Shown piece by piece: positions 42,873 through 51,781 of a stretch of 64,000 bases of DNA. Within the stretch, counting starts at the first letter, position 1, and each line of letters opens with the position of its first letter. The DNA comes from CBDIHP01 sp965279195 (GTDB lineage Bacteria; Planctomycetota; Planctomycetia; Isosphaerales; Isosphaeraceae): assembly GCA_965279195.1 (NCBI GenBank), contig CBDIHP010000048.1:543888-607887 (forward strand), written 5' to 3'. Below the pieces are notes generated by a model, which saw only the letters and a program-made list of their open reading frames with translations, did not search any database and was not told the DNA's origin. A program made the position numbers and the translations under genes.

Positions 42873-44765
42873 TCAGGCGGGTTCCAGGCGTTGCGCCGGG
42901 AGGGGATCCGCCTGCGTGTCGGGGAACTCGGGGCGTCGTCGGGGGAGGGGCGCCCCGCCTTCCGGGACGCGGCCGAGGTGGCGGTCGAAGATACGGACGG
43001 TGCGATTGAAGAGCAAGAGGGCGATGCACCCTTTGACGATCGAGCCTGCCGCGTTCATCACCCAGATCCACTCCCTCGGCTCGAACATGGTCTGCTGGAG
43101 GTTGCTCAGGCTGATCACCGGCCCGAGCAGGCTGACCGACATCGTCGCATTCATGAACGTCTGGTCGTAACCCCGATTGTCGCTCCAGAATTCGTGATAG
43201 AGCGGCATGACGACCAGTTCCATCATCATCGCCCAGCCGATTCCCAGCACGAAGAACAGAATCACCCCGGCGGTCACCGCGCGGCCGACTCGCTGGATCC
43301 GGGTGGCGAGCCAGATCCCGAGGCTGGCGATCAGGGCTCCGGTCGACATCAACTGCCCGAGCATGATCGGCGTGGCGACGATGCGATCGGTGAGGTTCAG
43401 GGGGACGATCGGCTCCCCGAAGCCGATGCCCGCCATCGCGGGGTCAATCGCCGGCAGAACCGCGCTGTAGAAGACGATGATCAGGACCGGCAGGATCGCG
43501 ATCGGCAGAATCATCCGGAAGCTCCCCCACCACTTCCCGGCGACGATCTCACGGGTGGTCAGCGGTGTGCTGATCAGGACGTCGAGGCTTCCCCGCATCC
43601 GCTCCTCGGCGAGGGAGGTCGGCGCCATGGCGCAGAAGAAGAGCAGGCCGAAGAGCATCTGGATGATCATCCCCATATCAATGAACCCACCTCGCGCCAT
43701 CGCGACGCCCGGCGGGATCGCCAGGTACTCGACGAACCCCATGAGGACCGATCCCCAGGTGAGGGTCCACAGCAACGCCCAGAGCATCCGGCTGAACCGA
43801 GAGGGGCGGTTGCGATGCCACTCCCGCCAGAGGACGGGGTTGCTGTCGAGCGTGGGCCCCGAGCGATCCTGGTAGCGGGTCAACCACGCCGGGGGCCCGA
43901 AAAACGCGAAGCGCCTGCGGTGGCCTGGTGAGGTCATCGCCACCTTCCTCAGGCTCAACACGCAGATGAGCGTGAGCACGCCCGAGACAGCCAGCGAGAA
44001 CGCCGCGAAGATCGCGAAGTCGCTCCAGACGACATACCGAGGCCAGGCGTACGGGGCGATCGCCAGCACGTACGGGTTGAGCTTCACGAGGACGTCCGGG
44101 GGAGGAGGGATCGTCTTCGAACTCACTCCTCGCCAGAACGGGACGATCAGCAGGCTCATCCCCTCGATCAGGTAGACCGCCATGAGAACCTCATGGACCT
44201 TCGTCGCCACGAGCGCGACGGCCATCGAGAGGGTGCAACCCAGGACGGCGAGGCCCACCGAGACCACCATCAGGCCCGTGAGGGCGTCGAGGTCGATGCC
44301 GCCGAGCAACGCGCCGATGGACGCGACCGGCAGCGCGGCGGCGATCAGCCCGAGGGTCGGCACCAGCCGCGAGGCCATCTTGCCCAGGACGATCTCGGAG
44401 TCGGAGAGGTCGGTGACCATCACGTGCAGCAGCGAGCCCCGGGCCCGGTCGATGCAGATGCTGCCCGCCGTGGCCGCCGGCGCCGCCAGCATCACGATCG
44501 AGAGCTGCACGATCACCAGCGTGTAGAAGAACCCCTCGCCGACCTGCGCCAGTTGCTGGAGCGAGGTCGTCTGCTGGTACACGATCTGACCCGTCGGCGT
44601 GGCGACGGCGACGCTGTTGTTCGTGGCCGAGTTGCTCCAGACGATCCAGAGGCCGATCAGGATCAGGAGCACGAACACCGCGCGGCCGGCATAGTGCTGC
44701 CACCGCCTGGCGGCGAGGATCGATTCGTACACGAACACCGGACCCGGACTGATCCGCCCGCGCAT
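42873..44765 (-). CDS. ABC-2 type membrane permease protein
   Basis: A polytopic protein of about 630 residues. Membrane helices recur throughout, for example HYAGRAVFVLLILIGLWIVW, FFYTLVIVQLSIVMLAAPAA, GLIAAALPVASIGALLGGID and VTAGVILFFVLGIGWAMMME. The cytoplasmic motif ICIDRARGSLLHVMVTDLSD followed by SEIVLGKMASRLVPTLGLI, and its second-half equivalent ERMRGSLDVLISTPLTTREI, are hallmarks of ABC-2 exporters of the NosY type. The two halves look like an internal duplication. ATG 44765 was chosen because AGGAGG lies five bases upstream. No ATPase gene is adjacent, so its partner is encoded elsewhere. Confidence 0.85.
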   Translation of the reverse strand: MRGRISPGPVFVYESILAARRWQHYAGRAVFVLLILIGLWIVWSNSATNNSVAVATPTGQIVYQQTTSLQQLAQVGEGFFYTLVIVQLSIVMLAAPAATAGSICIDRARGSLLHVMVTDLSDSEIVLGKMASRLVPTLGLIAAALPVASIGALLGGIDLDALTGLMVVSVGLAVLGCTLSMAVALVATKVHEVLMAVYLIEGMSLLIVPFWRGVSSKTIPPPPDVLVKLNPYVLAIAPYAWPRYVVWSDFAIFAAFSLAVSGVLTLICVLSLRKVAMTSPGHRRRFAFFGPPAWLTRYQDRSGPTLDSNPVLWREWHRNRPSRFSRMLWALLWTLTWGSVLMGFVEYLAIPPGVAMARGGFIDMGMIIQMLFGLLFFCAMAPTSLAEERMRGSLDVLISTPLTTREIVAGKWWGSFRMILPIAILPVLIIVFYSAVLPAIDPAMAGIGFGEPIVPLNLTDRIVATPIMLGQLMSTGALIASLGIWLATRIQRVGRAVTAGVILFFVLGIGWAMMMELVVMPLYHEFWSDNRGYDQTFMNATMSVSLLGPVISLSNLQQTMFEPREWIWVMNAAGSIVKGCIALLLFNRTVRIFDRHLGRVPEGGAPLPRRRPEFPDTQADPLPAQRLEPA

Positions 44766-45277
44766 CGGCACCTCCTGCTCGCGATCGATTCCCGTCGGCC
44801 CGGACCCTCGGAATCTGGTTCGGACGCCTGTCCGAGATCTTACGGACTCCCATGGCCTTCGCCGATTCTTTTCCTAACTTTTTTGATCTCAACAAAAACA
44901 ATCGGAATTGTGTACTAAGTCCTTGGCGCGGTGAGGAACCTTGATAGGATGATTCTCGTCGTTGAGGCAAACACAACGCGATCCCGCCCCACGCCTCCCC
45001 GGCGCCCTGGACGATGCTCGCACGACCCCGTCCGGGACCGCCGGGGAGGTCCCTTCCCAGGGTAGAACCTGTCTTCCCGTTAAGCCGTGACCCGATGGCG
45101 AAATCAACGCAGCGCCGGGCGAGCATCTCCCGATGCCGTCCCAACCGCCGCCTCGCCGTACCGTGAAACCGGGTCTCCAGACCCGTTCGATGATGGCCTC
45201 TCGGCGGGGGGCCTCTCGGCGTCTCCGCTCCGTTATGATGGCGCGTCACCGATTTGTTCGAGTTGGGGGGCGACGCG
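44766..45277. other. Divergent intergenic region with a half MITE
   Basis: About 510 bases. The AT-rich part at 44870-44960 probably contains the permease promoter. The part from 45111 to 45196 is a half copy of the MITE-like element described at 45531-45698. Confidence 0.45.
45111..45196 (+). mobile_element. Half copy of the MITE-like element (copy B)
   Basis: GCGCCGGGCGAGCATCTCCC, then GATGC and, further on, GTGAAACCGGGTCTCCAGAC closely match the left half of the element at 45531-45698. No inverted right half follows. It looks like a decayed or truncated copy. Confidence 0.5.
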
Positions 45278-45487
45278 ATGGAGGACGAATGCTGGCGCTG
45301 CGGCGAGTGGGCGGAGGGGAAGTGGGGGTGGATGTTCCACCAGGGTGAGCCGGCCTACGAATTCTACTGCCGACGCTGCCGTCGGGTGTTCCGGGTCTAT
45401 GCCGCGATCGGGTTCACGCTGCTCGGATTGCTGCTCCTGGCCGGCGGGGTCGCCGTCGTCTGGCTCCGCTGGCGGGCTGGGTTGTAG
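45278..45487 (+). CDS. Small zinc-ribbon membrane protein
   Basis: A 69-residue protein starting MEDECWRCGEWAEGKWGWMF. Two CxxC pairs (CWRC and CRRC) suggest a zinc ribbon, and one hydrophobic helix follows (YAAIGFTLLGLLLLAGGVAV). ATG 45278 follows a G-run that may serve as ribosome site. Composition and domain layout make it a believable gene despite its size. No function is known. It is sandwiched between two MITE-like copies. Confidence 0.6.
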   Translation: MEDECWRCGEWAEGKWGWMFHQGEPAYEFYCRRCRRVFRVYAAIGFTLLGLLLLAGGVAVVWLRWRAGL

Positions 45488-45530
45488 GTGATTTGCGTTC
45501 CTCGGGCTCTCAGGATCGGCAAGTCTCCCG

Positions 45531-45698
45531 GCGCTGGGCGAGCATCTCCCGATGCTGCCCGGAACGTTGCCGCGCCGAACCGCGAAACCGGGTCTCCAGA
45601 CCCGTTCGAGCATTTGGGCCCGGACGGGTCTGGAGACCCGGTGAGCTGGTCTCCTTCGATCGATGAGGGGGCGGGGTCTGGAGGCTCGCGCCCAGCGC
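45531..45698. mobile_element. MITE-like element (copy C)
   Basis: The left end GCGCTGGGCGAGCATCTCC (45531-45549) is matched by an imperfect inverted right end (45680-45698). An internal inverted pair CCGGGTCTCCAGACCCG / CGGGTCTGGAGACCCGG is also present. It has no coding capacity. It shares ends and interior with copy A at 8141-8319 and with the half copy at 45111-45196. Confidence 0.6.
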
Positions 45699-45751
45699 TT
45701 CCGGCTCCGCGCCCGGATTGCGATATCGATGCGACCGTGTTCAATGGGTGA

Positions 45752-46669
45752 TCACACGTCGCAGAGCGAGATGGCCTGGCGGAGGCCGGCGAGGGGGTCG
45801 CGGTTCGGGATGAACTCCTGGCCGACGTAGCCCTTGTAGCCGATCTCCAGCAGGGCGCGCATCAGGGCGGGGTAGGCGATCTCCTGGTTCTCATCGAGTT
45901 CGCCGCGGCCGGGGTTGCCGGCGGTGTGGACGTGGCCGATGTAGTCCTTGTGTTGCTTGAGCCGGCGGATGACGTCGCCGTCCATGATCTGGACGTGGTA
46001 GAAGTCGAACAGCAGCTTGAGGTTGGGCGAGCCGACCCGCTTGATGATGTCGATGCAGTACTCGGTGTGGTCGCCCTGGTATCCGGGGTGCCCCTTCATC
46101 GGGTGGCTGGAATCCCGCGTGTTGAGCATCTCCAGGCAGAGCGTGACCTTCTTCTTCTCCGCGTGGCCGAGGATCTTCTTGAACCCGGCGACGCAGTTGT
46201 CCGCGCCGACGTCGGGCGGGATGCCGTCGGCCATGCCGGTGAAGGCGATGACGTTCTTGTAGCCGTACTCCGAGCAGGCATCGATGGCGTCGGTGGTGGC
46301 CTTGATCACGGCGTCGTGGTGCTTGGGGTTATTGAACCCGCGGACGAACGGAGCGTCGGGCGCCATGTCGATGGTGCCGATGGCGCATTCGAGGCCGTGC
46401 TTCTTGAGGATCGGGAAGTACTTGGGCTCGATGAGCTCGATGCTGCCGCAGCCCAGGGCCTTGGCCAGCGCGGCCATGGGCTCGGGCTCCCAGTACTTGG
46501 CGAAGCACCACTGTACGATCGACTGGCGGATCCGTCCGTTCTTGACCGCCGGGCCGTCCTCGACGGCGCGGGCAAGGTCGGGGAACGAGCCGAGGCCGAG
46601 GGCGGCGGCCCCTGCGGTGGCGGCGGCCTTGAGGGCGTCGCGCCTGGTCAGATCCTGAGGCATGGACAT
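45752..46669 (-). CDS. Tat-exported hydroxypyruvate isomerase-like TIM-barrel protein
   Basis: A 305-residue protein. A twin-arginine signal (TRRDALKAAATAGAAALGLG) precedes a sugar phosphate isomerase/epimerase-type barrel. Motifs include SIVQWCFAKYWEPEPMAALA and then GCGSIELIEPKYFPILKKHG, with metal-ligand stretches CLEMLNTRDSSHPMKGHPGY, LLFDFYHVQIMDGD and GHVHTAGNPGRGELD. YVGQEFIPNRDP lies near the C-terminus. Similar Hyi-like proteins in Planctomycetes are thought to convert keto/hydroxy acids or sugars. Export suggests a periplasmic role. Neighbouring carbohydrate-type genes support a catabolic function. Confidence 0.87.
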   Translation of the reverse strand: MSMPQDLTRRDALKAAATAGAAALGLGSFPDLARAVEDGPAVKNGRIRQSIVQWCFAKYWEPEPMAALAKALGCGSIELIEPKYFPILKKHGLECAIGTIDMAPDAPFVRGFNNPKHHDAVIKATTDAIDACSEYGYKNVIAFTGMADGIPPDVGADNCVAGFKKILGHAEKKKVTLCLEMLNTRDSSHPMKGHPGYQGDHTEYCIDIIKRVGSPNLKLLFDFYHVQIMDGDVIRRLKQHKDYIGHVHTAGNPGRGELDENQEIAYPALMRALLEIGYKGYVGQEFIPNRDPLAGLRQAISLCDV

Positions 46670-46935
46670 GGGTCGGCGTCTCCGCTGGCGTGGGATGGTC
46701 GGGGATCGGGTTCGTTCGGGGAATCCGGGCGGATTGGTCGCTCGCGTCGCCCGAGGCGACCATACGACAACATCCGGCCGATTGCGAGTCCCCGGCGGCT
46801 GTCGCCTCCGGGCAACGTCCCGGGGAATTCCCCGGTTCGGGCCCCGATCGCGACCTAGGCTTGGGAGGACGGACCCGGCGGATGAGGGCTGCCGGTCGAT
46901 CCCCTCCCGAACGTGACCCGACCCGCGAGCGAGCG

Positions 46936-47877
46936 ATGATCAACGGCAATGCCGAGACGAACGGATCCCACCACCACGACCCGGCGGAGGCGACCTCCCG
47001 GCCGTTTCTGGAGCTGAGCGAGGTGGTCGCGATCGAGACGGAGCCGAGGCTGATCCGCGAGCGGATGATCGCGCTGGCGACCGAGATCTGCGGGACGGAT
47101 CGCGTCTGGGTGGAGGGCTCCGGGCTGGAGACGTGCGAAGGCATGCCCGCCCCGCCCGCCGACGACATCGAGGGCGTGCTCAAGGGCGAGATCGCCATCC
47201 CGATGGTCAGCGGCGGCCAGCAGGTGGGGCTCCTCCGGCTGGAAATGTCGCCCGGCACCCGGCTCACTGACGAGCGCCTCCGCTGCCTGCGATGCCTGGC
47301 GACGATCGCCGCCGCGTCGGAACTCGGGCTCCGGGCCATGGCACCCGGGGCGAACGAGCCGGCCCTGCCGTCGGAGGTCTGCGACGCCACCTTCCTGAAC
47401 ACCTTCCTCCGCTACGCCCTGGCGCAGTCGCACAGAAGGCGGGAGTCGCTGTCGCTGCTGGCGATCGAGATCGACCGCATCCGCGCGATCGAGGAGAGCC
47501 TCGGCCGGGCCCAGGCCGAGGCGGCGGTGAAGGACGTCGGCCTCGGATCCGTCGGGATCCTGCGGTCGAGCGACCTCGTCGCCCGCGTCGGCGACCGGAT
47601 CGTCGCCGTGCTCCCCGGGGCGAGTGCCAAGGATGCGCTGGGGGTCGCCGAGACCCTGCGGTCGGCCATCCAGCGCGTCTGCCGGCCGAACGAGCGTCGG
47701 CCGGGCCTCACGGTCTGCGTCGGCGTCGCCGCCTACCCCGAGAACGCGCTCGACCCGGCCAACCTGCTCGACGCCTCGTATCAGGCGCTCAAGTACATCC
47801 AGGCGCGGGGCCTGAACGCCGTCGGCGGGGTTCGGCCCATGTTCCACTTGACCCCGATCACGGGCGTCGGAGCCTGA
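46936..47877 (+). CDS. GAF-like/degenerate GGDEF protein
   Basis: A 313-residue protein. The N-terminal part (about 25-145) looks like a GAF or related sensor (ALATEICGTDRVWVEGSGLE, then GEIAIPMVSGGQQVGLLRLE). The C-terminal part (about 155-310) has GGDEF-domain layout with LSLLAIEIDRIRAIEESLGR and LLDASYQALKYIQARGLNAV. The signature position reads VGDRI instead of GGDEF (in LVARVGDRIVAVLPG), so cyclase activity is unlikely. It may bind nucleotide or partner proteins. The start at 46936 was chosen because residues further upstream are arginine/proline-rich noise. Confidence 0.78.
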   Translation: MINGNAETNGSHHHDPAEATSRPFLELSEVVAIETEPRLIRERMIALATEICGTDRVWVEGSGLETCEGMPAPPADDIEGVLKGEIAIPMVSGGQQVGLLRLEMSPGTRLTDERLRCLRCLATIAAASELGLRAMAPGANEPALPSEVCDATFLNTFLRYALAQSHRRRESLSLLAIEIDRIRAIEESLGRAQAEAAVKDVGLGSVGILRSSDLVARVGDRIVAVLPGASAKDALGVAETLRSAIQRVCRPNERRPGLTVCVGVAAYPENALDPANLLDASYQALKYIQARGLNAVGGVRPMFHLTPITGVGA

Positions 47878-47900
47878 TCGGAGCGGTGGATCGCCGTCCG

Positions 47901-49025
47901 TCAATACGTGCGGCCGATGTGGTCGGCGATGACGCGGCGGACTTCCATCGGGTCGAATGCCCCGCTCTTGCGGTAGACGACCTTGCCCCCGGGCGCGATG
48001 AGGAGCGTGTAGGGGACGGGGCCGGGGGCCTTGGGGTCGAGCGCGTCGAAGAGGGCGTCCTGGTTCTCGCCGTGGAAGAGGTAGTTCTTCGTCGAGAGAT
48101 GCTCCTTCTTCAGCGCGGCGAGGGCGGGGTCGGACTTCTTCGGGTCGTCGAGGCTGATGGTGATCAGCTCGAAGTTCCGCCTGCGGTACATCCGGTGCAT
48201 CGTGGTCAACTGCGGCAGTTCCTCGACGCAGGGGCCGCACCAGGTCGCCCAGACGTTGACGAGCCGCCAGTTCTTCGTGTCGTTCGCCGCGAGGGCCTTC
48301 ACGCCCTTGGGGGCGATCGGCTCCAGGGTGGCGTCCTCGGCGTCCCACTTCGCCAGGGAGTCCTTGGCGGACTGCCGCTTGTCGGACCACTTGGTCGAGC
48401 AGCCGGGCACGCGGGTCGTCTCGACGGGGACCGGCTTGCCGGCGAGGAGGGCCTCGATGGCGTTGCGGGCGTCGTGCGACTTGACCGTCTTCACCTCGGC
48501 GTCGTCTACTCGGCCGGCGTAGCGCAGCGTGCGGGCTTCGTCGAAGATGAAGACGTGGGGCGTCGCCAGGACGCCGAACTCGGACGAGGTCTTCTGGGTC
48601 TCGCCGTCGTACAGGTAGGGGAAGTTGTACTTCTTATCCTTCGCGCGGATCTTCATGTGCTCGAATGAGTCGTCCAGGTCGGTGTAGCCGAGTTCGTCGA
48701 GCCGGACCGCCAGGGGATCGTTGGGCGAGATGGCGACGAGCGCGACGCCCCTGTCCTTGTAGTCGGCCCGGATCTTGATCAGGCGATCTTCATACGCCTG
48801 CGCGGTGGGGCAATGGTTGCAAGTGAAGACCACCGCGACGACCTTCGCATCCTTGAAACTGTCGAGCGTGTAGGTCTTGCCGTCGACGCCCGGCAGCGAG
48901 AACGCCGGGGCCTTCGAGCCGATGGCCAGCGGCGTGCGGTTCGGGCCTTCGCCCGAGGCCGTTGAGATCAGCCCGACCAGGGCCAGGGGAGCCAGCAACC
49001 AGGCTCGCGATCGCGGAGAGTCCAT
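47901..49025 (-). CDS. Secreted protein with two thioredoxin-like domains
   Basis: A 374-residue exported protein with a signal peptide (WLLAPLALVGLISTASG). The N-terminal redoxin domain (about 25-200) contains FSLPGVDGKTYTLDSFKDAK and VVFTCNHCPTAQAYEDRLIK, an AhpC/TSA-like fold with a CxxC-type CNHC. The C-terminal TlpA-like domain has WRLVNVWATWCGPCVEELPQ with the classic WCGPC, and KSGAFDPMEVRRVIADH at the end. The combination suggests disulfide exchange or cytochrome maturation outside the cytoplasm. ATG 49025 was chosen; a start at 49058 would lie within a dispersed motif copy. Confidence 0.88.
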   Translation of the reverse strand: MDSPRSRAWLLAPLALVGLISTASGEGPNRTPLAIGSKAPAFSLPGVDGKTYTLDSFKDAKVVAVVFTCNHCPTAQAYEDRLIKIRADYKDRGVALVAISPNDPLAVRLDELGYTDLDDSFEHMKIRAKDKKYNFPYLYDGETQKTSSEFGVLATPHVFIFDEARTLRYAGRVDDAEVKTVKSHDARNAIEALLAGKPVPVETTRVPGCSTKWSDKRQSAKDSLAKWDAEDATLEPIAPKGVKALAANDTKNWRLVNVWATWCGPCVEELPQLTTMHRMYRRRNFELITISLDDPKKSDPALAALKKEHLSTKNYLFHGENQDALFDALDPKAPGPVPYTLLIAPGGKVVYRKSGAFDPMEVRRVIADHIGRTY

Positions 49026-49037
49026 CGCGCCGTCCTC

Positions 49038-49060
49038 CGATTGGGTTCGTTCCGTCACCG
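49038..49060 (+). repeat. Dispersed motif copy
   Basis: CGATTGGGTTCGTTCCGTCA with the full TTGGGTTCGTTCCGTCA form, just upstream of the double thioredoxin-fold gene. It is intergenic if the start at 49025 is right. Confidence 0.5.
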
Positions 49061-49165
49061 TCGGCGCCAGTATCGCGCGCGGGTTGTGGCGTTGCCAGGA
49101 TGGAGCGTGTGCCGGTCACCGGGACTGCGGGCCCCCTTTGACCCCTGACCGGAAAATCAAGCGGT

Positions 49166-50188
49166 TCAGAACGAGTCCGCGCTGATGACCTCGCCGCCGC
49201 CGACGGTGCCGAGGGCGCGCCAGACGCGGCCGTCGATGGTGCTCTTCACGAACCGGACGGAACCGTCGCCGAGGACGGCGTTGACGCCGCCGGGGTGGTA
49301 GCTGCGGGCGGTGGCGGCGGCGAACGTGGCCTTGCCGAGCTTCTCGCGGTTGCTGTTCAGGTCGAGGTCGGGATAGATGTTCCCCGGCCCGCCGGGGGTC
49401 CTCTTGTTGGGCGGCCAGGCCGTCGTGATCGAGGTGTGATGCGCGCCCGACTCGTACCACTCGGTCCGTGCCTCGCCGACCTTGATCGTGCAGCCGCCGA
49501 GGTACTCGGGCGCGACGGTGTTGGGATCGGCGTCGGGGGCGGGGATGTTGTTCGGGTCGTTGATCCGCGAGAGCGTCGGGCAGTCGCGGTAGTAATCCAT
49601 CCCCGACTTGCCCTCGGAGAGGAACAGGGTCGAGCTGGTGCCGTCGGTGAACTCCGCCAGCCGCCGCGACAAATTCGGGCCGAAGGCCGATCGGCCCCGG
49701 ACGGTGCTCCCCAGCCCGCCCCAGACGAACCAGTCGCCGGTCACGAATCCGTAGTTCGAGATCCCCAGCCGGCCGGTGGCGGTCGTGCGGAACGGAGGCT
49801 TGACCTCGCTCGGGCAGATCAGGACGTTGATCACCTGGATCACGATCGTCGAATTCGGCGGGGTCAGCATGTCCACGTCGAAGTTCGTGGAGTTGAAGAT
49901 CGGCCCCTGCTCGGCGAACGGCAGGATCCGGGGGAAGGCGCCGAAGCCATTGGTCCAGCTCACGGTCGTGGCCGTGCCGGTGATCATCAGCGTGGGCGGC
50001 AGCGAGCCGATCGTGCTCTCGTAGTTGTGCACGGCCAGGCCGAGCTGCTTGAGGTTATTGACGCACTGGATCCGCCGCGCCGCCTCGCGGGCCGACTGCA
50101 CGGCGGGGAGCAGCAGGGCGATCAGCACGGCGATGATGGCGATGACGACGAGCAGCTCGATGAGCGTGAATCCGCGGTGTCGGGGCAT
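49166..50188 (-). CDS. DUF1559 prepilin-like protein
   Basis: A 340-residue protein with a type IV prepilin N-terminus: RGFTLIELLVVIAIIAVLIA, then LLLPAVQSAREAARRIQCVN. The C-terminal part has the DUF1559 signature around YHPGGVNAVLGDGSVRFVKS, that is, HxGGxNxxxxDGSVRF. These proteins are hugely expanded in Planctomycetes and are probably pseudopilins or surface filaments processed by a prepilin peptidase, though their role is unproven. ATG 50188 follows AAGGGAGAT. It is divergent from the histidine kinase gene. Confidence 0.92.
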   Translation of the reverse strand: MPRHRGFTLIELLVVIAIIAVLIALLLPAVQSAREAARRIQCVNNLKQLGLAVHNYESTIGSLPPTLMITGTATTVSWTNGFGAFPRILPFAEQGPIFNSTNFDVDMLTPPNSTIVIQVINVLICPSEVKPPFRTTATGRLGISNYGFVTGDWFVWGGLGSTVRGRSAFGPNLSRRLAEFTDGTSSTLFLSEGKSGMDYYRDCPTLSRINDPNNIPAPDADPNTVAPEYLGGCTIKVGEARTEWYESGAHHTSITTAWPPNKRTPGGPGNIYPDLDLNSNREKLGKATFAAATARSYHPGGVNAVLGDGSVRFVKSTIDGRVWRALGTVGGGEVISADSF

Positions 50189-50404
50189 CGGATGGAATCT
50201 CCCTTGCGATGATCCAGAGGATGAGTGCGAGCCGCCGCACACATGCACGCCCTATGCCTCGACGGAAATCCCTCCTAGAATGTTACGAGGGAATGACTTG
50301 GGGAAAGCGGTCCGGATCCCTCCGAAATCGCTCGGCGGTGAAAAAATGTCCGGGATGGCGAGGGATTGGCCTGATTCGCGGTGCGGATCCGGGGAGGGCG
50401 GGGC

Positions 50405-51781
50405 GTGAGGTGGTCGATCCGGAACCAGATCCTGCTGCCGATCCTGGGCATCCAGGGGGCGGCCATCGTGGCCATCTCGCTGGCGACCGCGACCCTCGCC
50501 GCGCGTCGGGGCGAGGAGCAGGTCGTGGCCCGTCTCGGCGCGGTCGTCGACGTCCTCCGGCACGCCAATTTCCCGTTCACCCGGAATGTCCTGGAGCGGA
50601 TGAAGGGGCTCTCGGGGGCCGAGTTCGTCGCCTACGACCTGGAGGGCCGGATCGCCGAGACCAGCCTTTCGCGGCGGGACGCCCTGCCCGCGACCCGCGA
50701 CGGCCTGACCCGGGTCGCCGACCTGGATGCCTTCGGCGAATCGCCGCGACTGGCCATCGGCGGGCAGTCCTACCTCGCGGCGTTGCTACCGCCGCCGGTC
50801 GGCTCGCGCGGGGGGCACCTCCTGATCCTCTACCCGGAGGCGAGCTGGCGGCAGGCGAGGCGCCATGCGGCGACCCCTCCGCTGGTCCTGGGGGGGATCG
50901 CGCTCCTGATCATGATGGCGGTCACCGGCTGGATCGCCGTGTGGATCGGACGCCGGATCCGGGCCCTCGGCGACCAGGTCGCCCGGATCGCCGGGGGGGA
51001 CTTCGAGGGGATCGACCCCGGCCCGCACCGCGACGAGGTCGCCGACCTCGTCCGCTCGATCGACGCCATGTGCATCCAGCTCAGCGAGATGCGCCAGGCC
51101 ATCCGGCTGTCCGAGCGGACCCGGCTCCTCGCGCAGCTCGCCGCCGGCCTGGCGCACCAGCTCCGCAACTCGCTCACCGGGGCCCGGATGAGTCTCCAGC
51201 TCCACGGTCGGCGGTGCTCGGAAGCCGGCCGCGACCAGAGCCTGAACGTCGCGCTCCGGCAGCTCTCGATGACCGAGGAGCAGGTGAAGGGCCTGCTTTC
51301 GCTCGGCCGGGTCGAGGACCGGCCGCCGGTCCGTTGCGCCCTGGGCAAGCTCCTCGGCGAGATCGCCCTTCTGGTCGGCCCGGCCTGCGAGCACGTCAAG
51401 GTCGCGTTCGAGGTGGAGAACCGCGATGACTCGCCCGAGGTCACGGCCGAGGAGCCCGCCCTCCGCGCGGCGGTGCTCAATATGACATTGAATGCCATCG
51501 AGGCCGCCGGGCGGGACGGTTCGGTCTGGCTCTCGGCGACGCTAGAAGGAGGAGAGGCGCGGATCGAGGTCCGCGACACCGGCCCGGGGCCTCCGCCCGA
51601 TCTGGCCGACTCCCTCTTCGAGCCCTTCGCCACCAGCAAGCCCGAGGGCGTCGGGCTCGGCCTGGCCCTGGCGCACGAGGTCGCCAGGCGCCACGGCGGC
51701 AAGCTCTCGTGGGACCGCCCCGGCGGCCTGACCCGTTTCGTCCTGACCCTGCCCGCCATGGAAGTCGAGCCGATCGCATGA
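50405..51781 (+). CDS. Membrane sensor histidine kinase
   Basis: A 458-residue protein. Two membrane helices (QILLPILGIQGAAIVAISLA and PLVLGGIALLIMMAVTGWIA) bracket a periplasmic sensor of about 110 residues. A HAMP-like linker (IRALGDQVARIAGGDFEGID), the H-box (LAAGLAHQLRNSLTGARMSL, His in AHQLRN) and an HATPase domain with MTLNAIEAA, DTGPGPP and GVGLGLALAHEVARRHGG follow. It is a complete orthodox kinase. The GTG at 50405 was chosen because GGGGAGGG lies just before it. Its stop overlaps the start of a sigma54-type response regulator gene (ATGA, 51778-51781). Confidence 0.9.
   Translation: MRWSIRNQILLPILGIQGAAIVAISLATATLAARRGEEQVVARLGAVVDVLRHANFPFTRNVLERMKGLSGAEFVAYDLEGRIAETSLSRRDALPATRDGLTRVADLDAFGESPRLAIGGQSYLAALLPPPVGSRGGHLLILYPEASWRQARRHAATPPLVLGGIALLIMMAVTGWIAVWIGRRIRALGDQVARIAGGDFEGIDPGPHRDEVADLVRSIDAMCIQLSEMRQAIRLSERTRLLAQLAAGLAHQLRNSLTGARMSLQLHGRRCSEAGRDQSLNVALRQLSMTEEQVKGLLSLGRVEDRPPVRCALGKLLGEIALLVGPACEHVKVAFEVENRDDSPEVTAEEPALRAAVLNMTLNAIEAAGRDGSVWLSATLEGGEARIEVRDTGPGPPPDLADSLFEPFATSKPEGVGLGLALAHEVARRHGGKLSWDRPGGLTRFVLTLPAMEVEPIA

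Noticed and set aside
39733..43931. Long plus-strand open frames opposite the Gfo/Idh, racemase and permease genes
   Set aside because: No domain content, while the minus-strand genes have complete motifs.
45111..45698. Possible CRISPR-like repeats
   Set aside because: Only two to three divergent palindromic copies without regular spacers; better explained as MITE-like elements.
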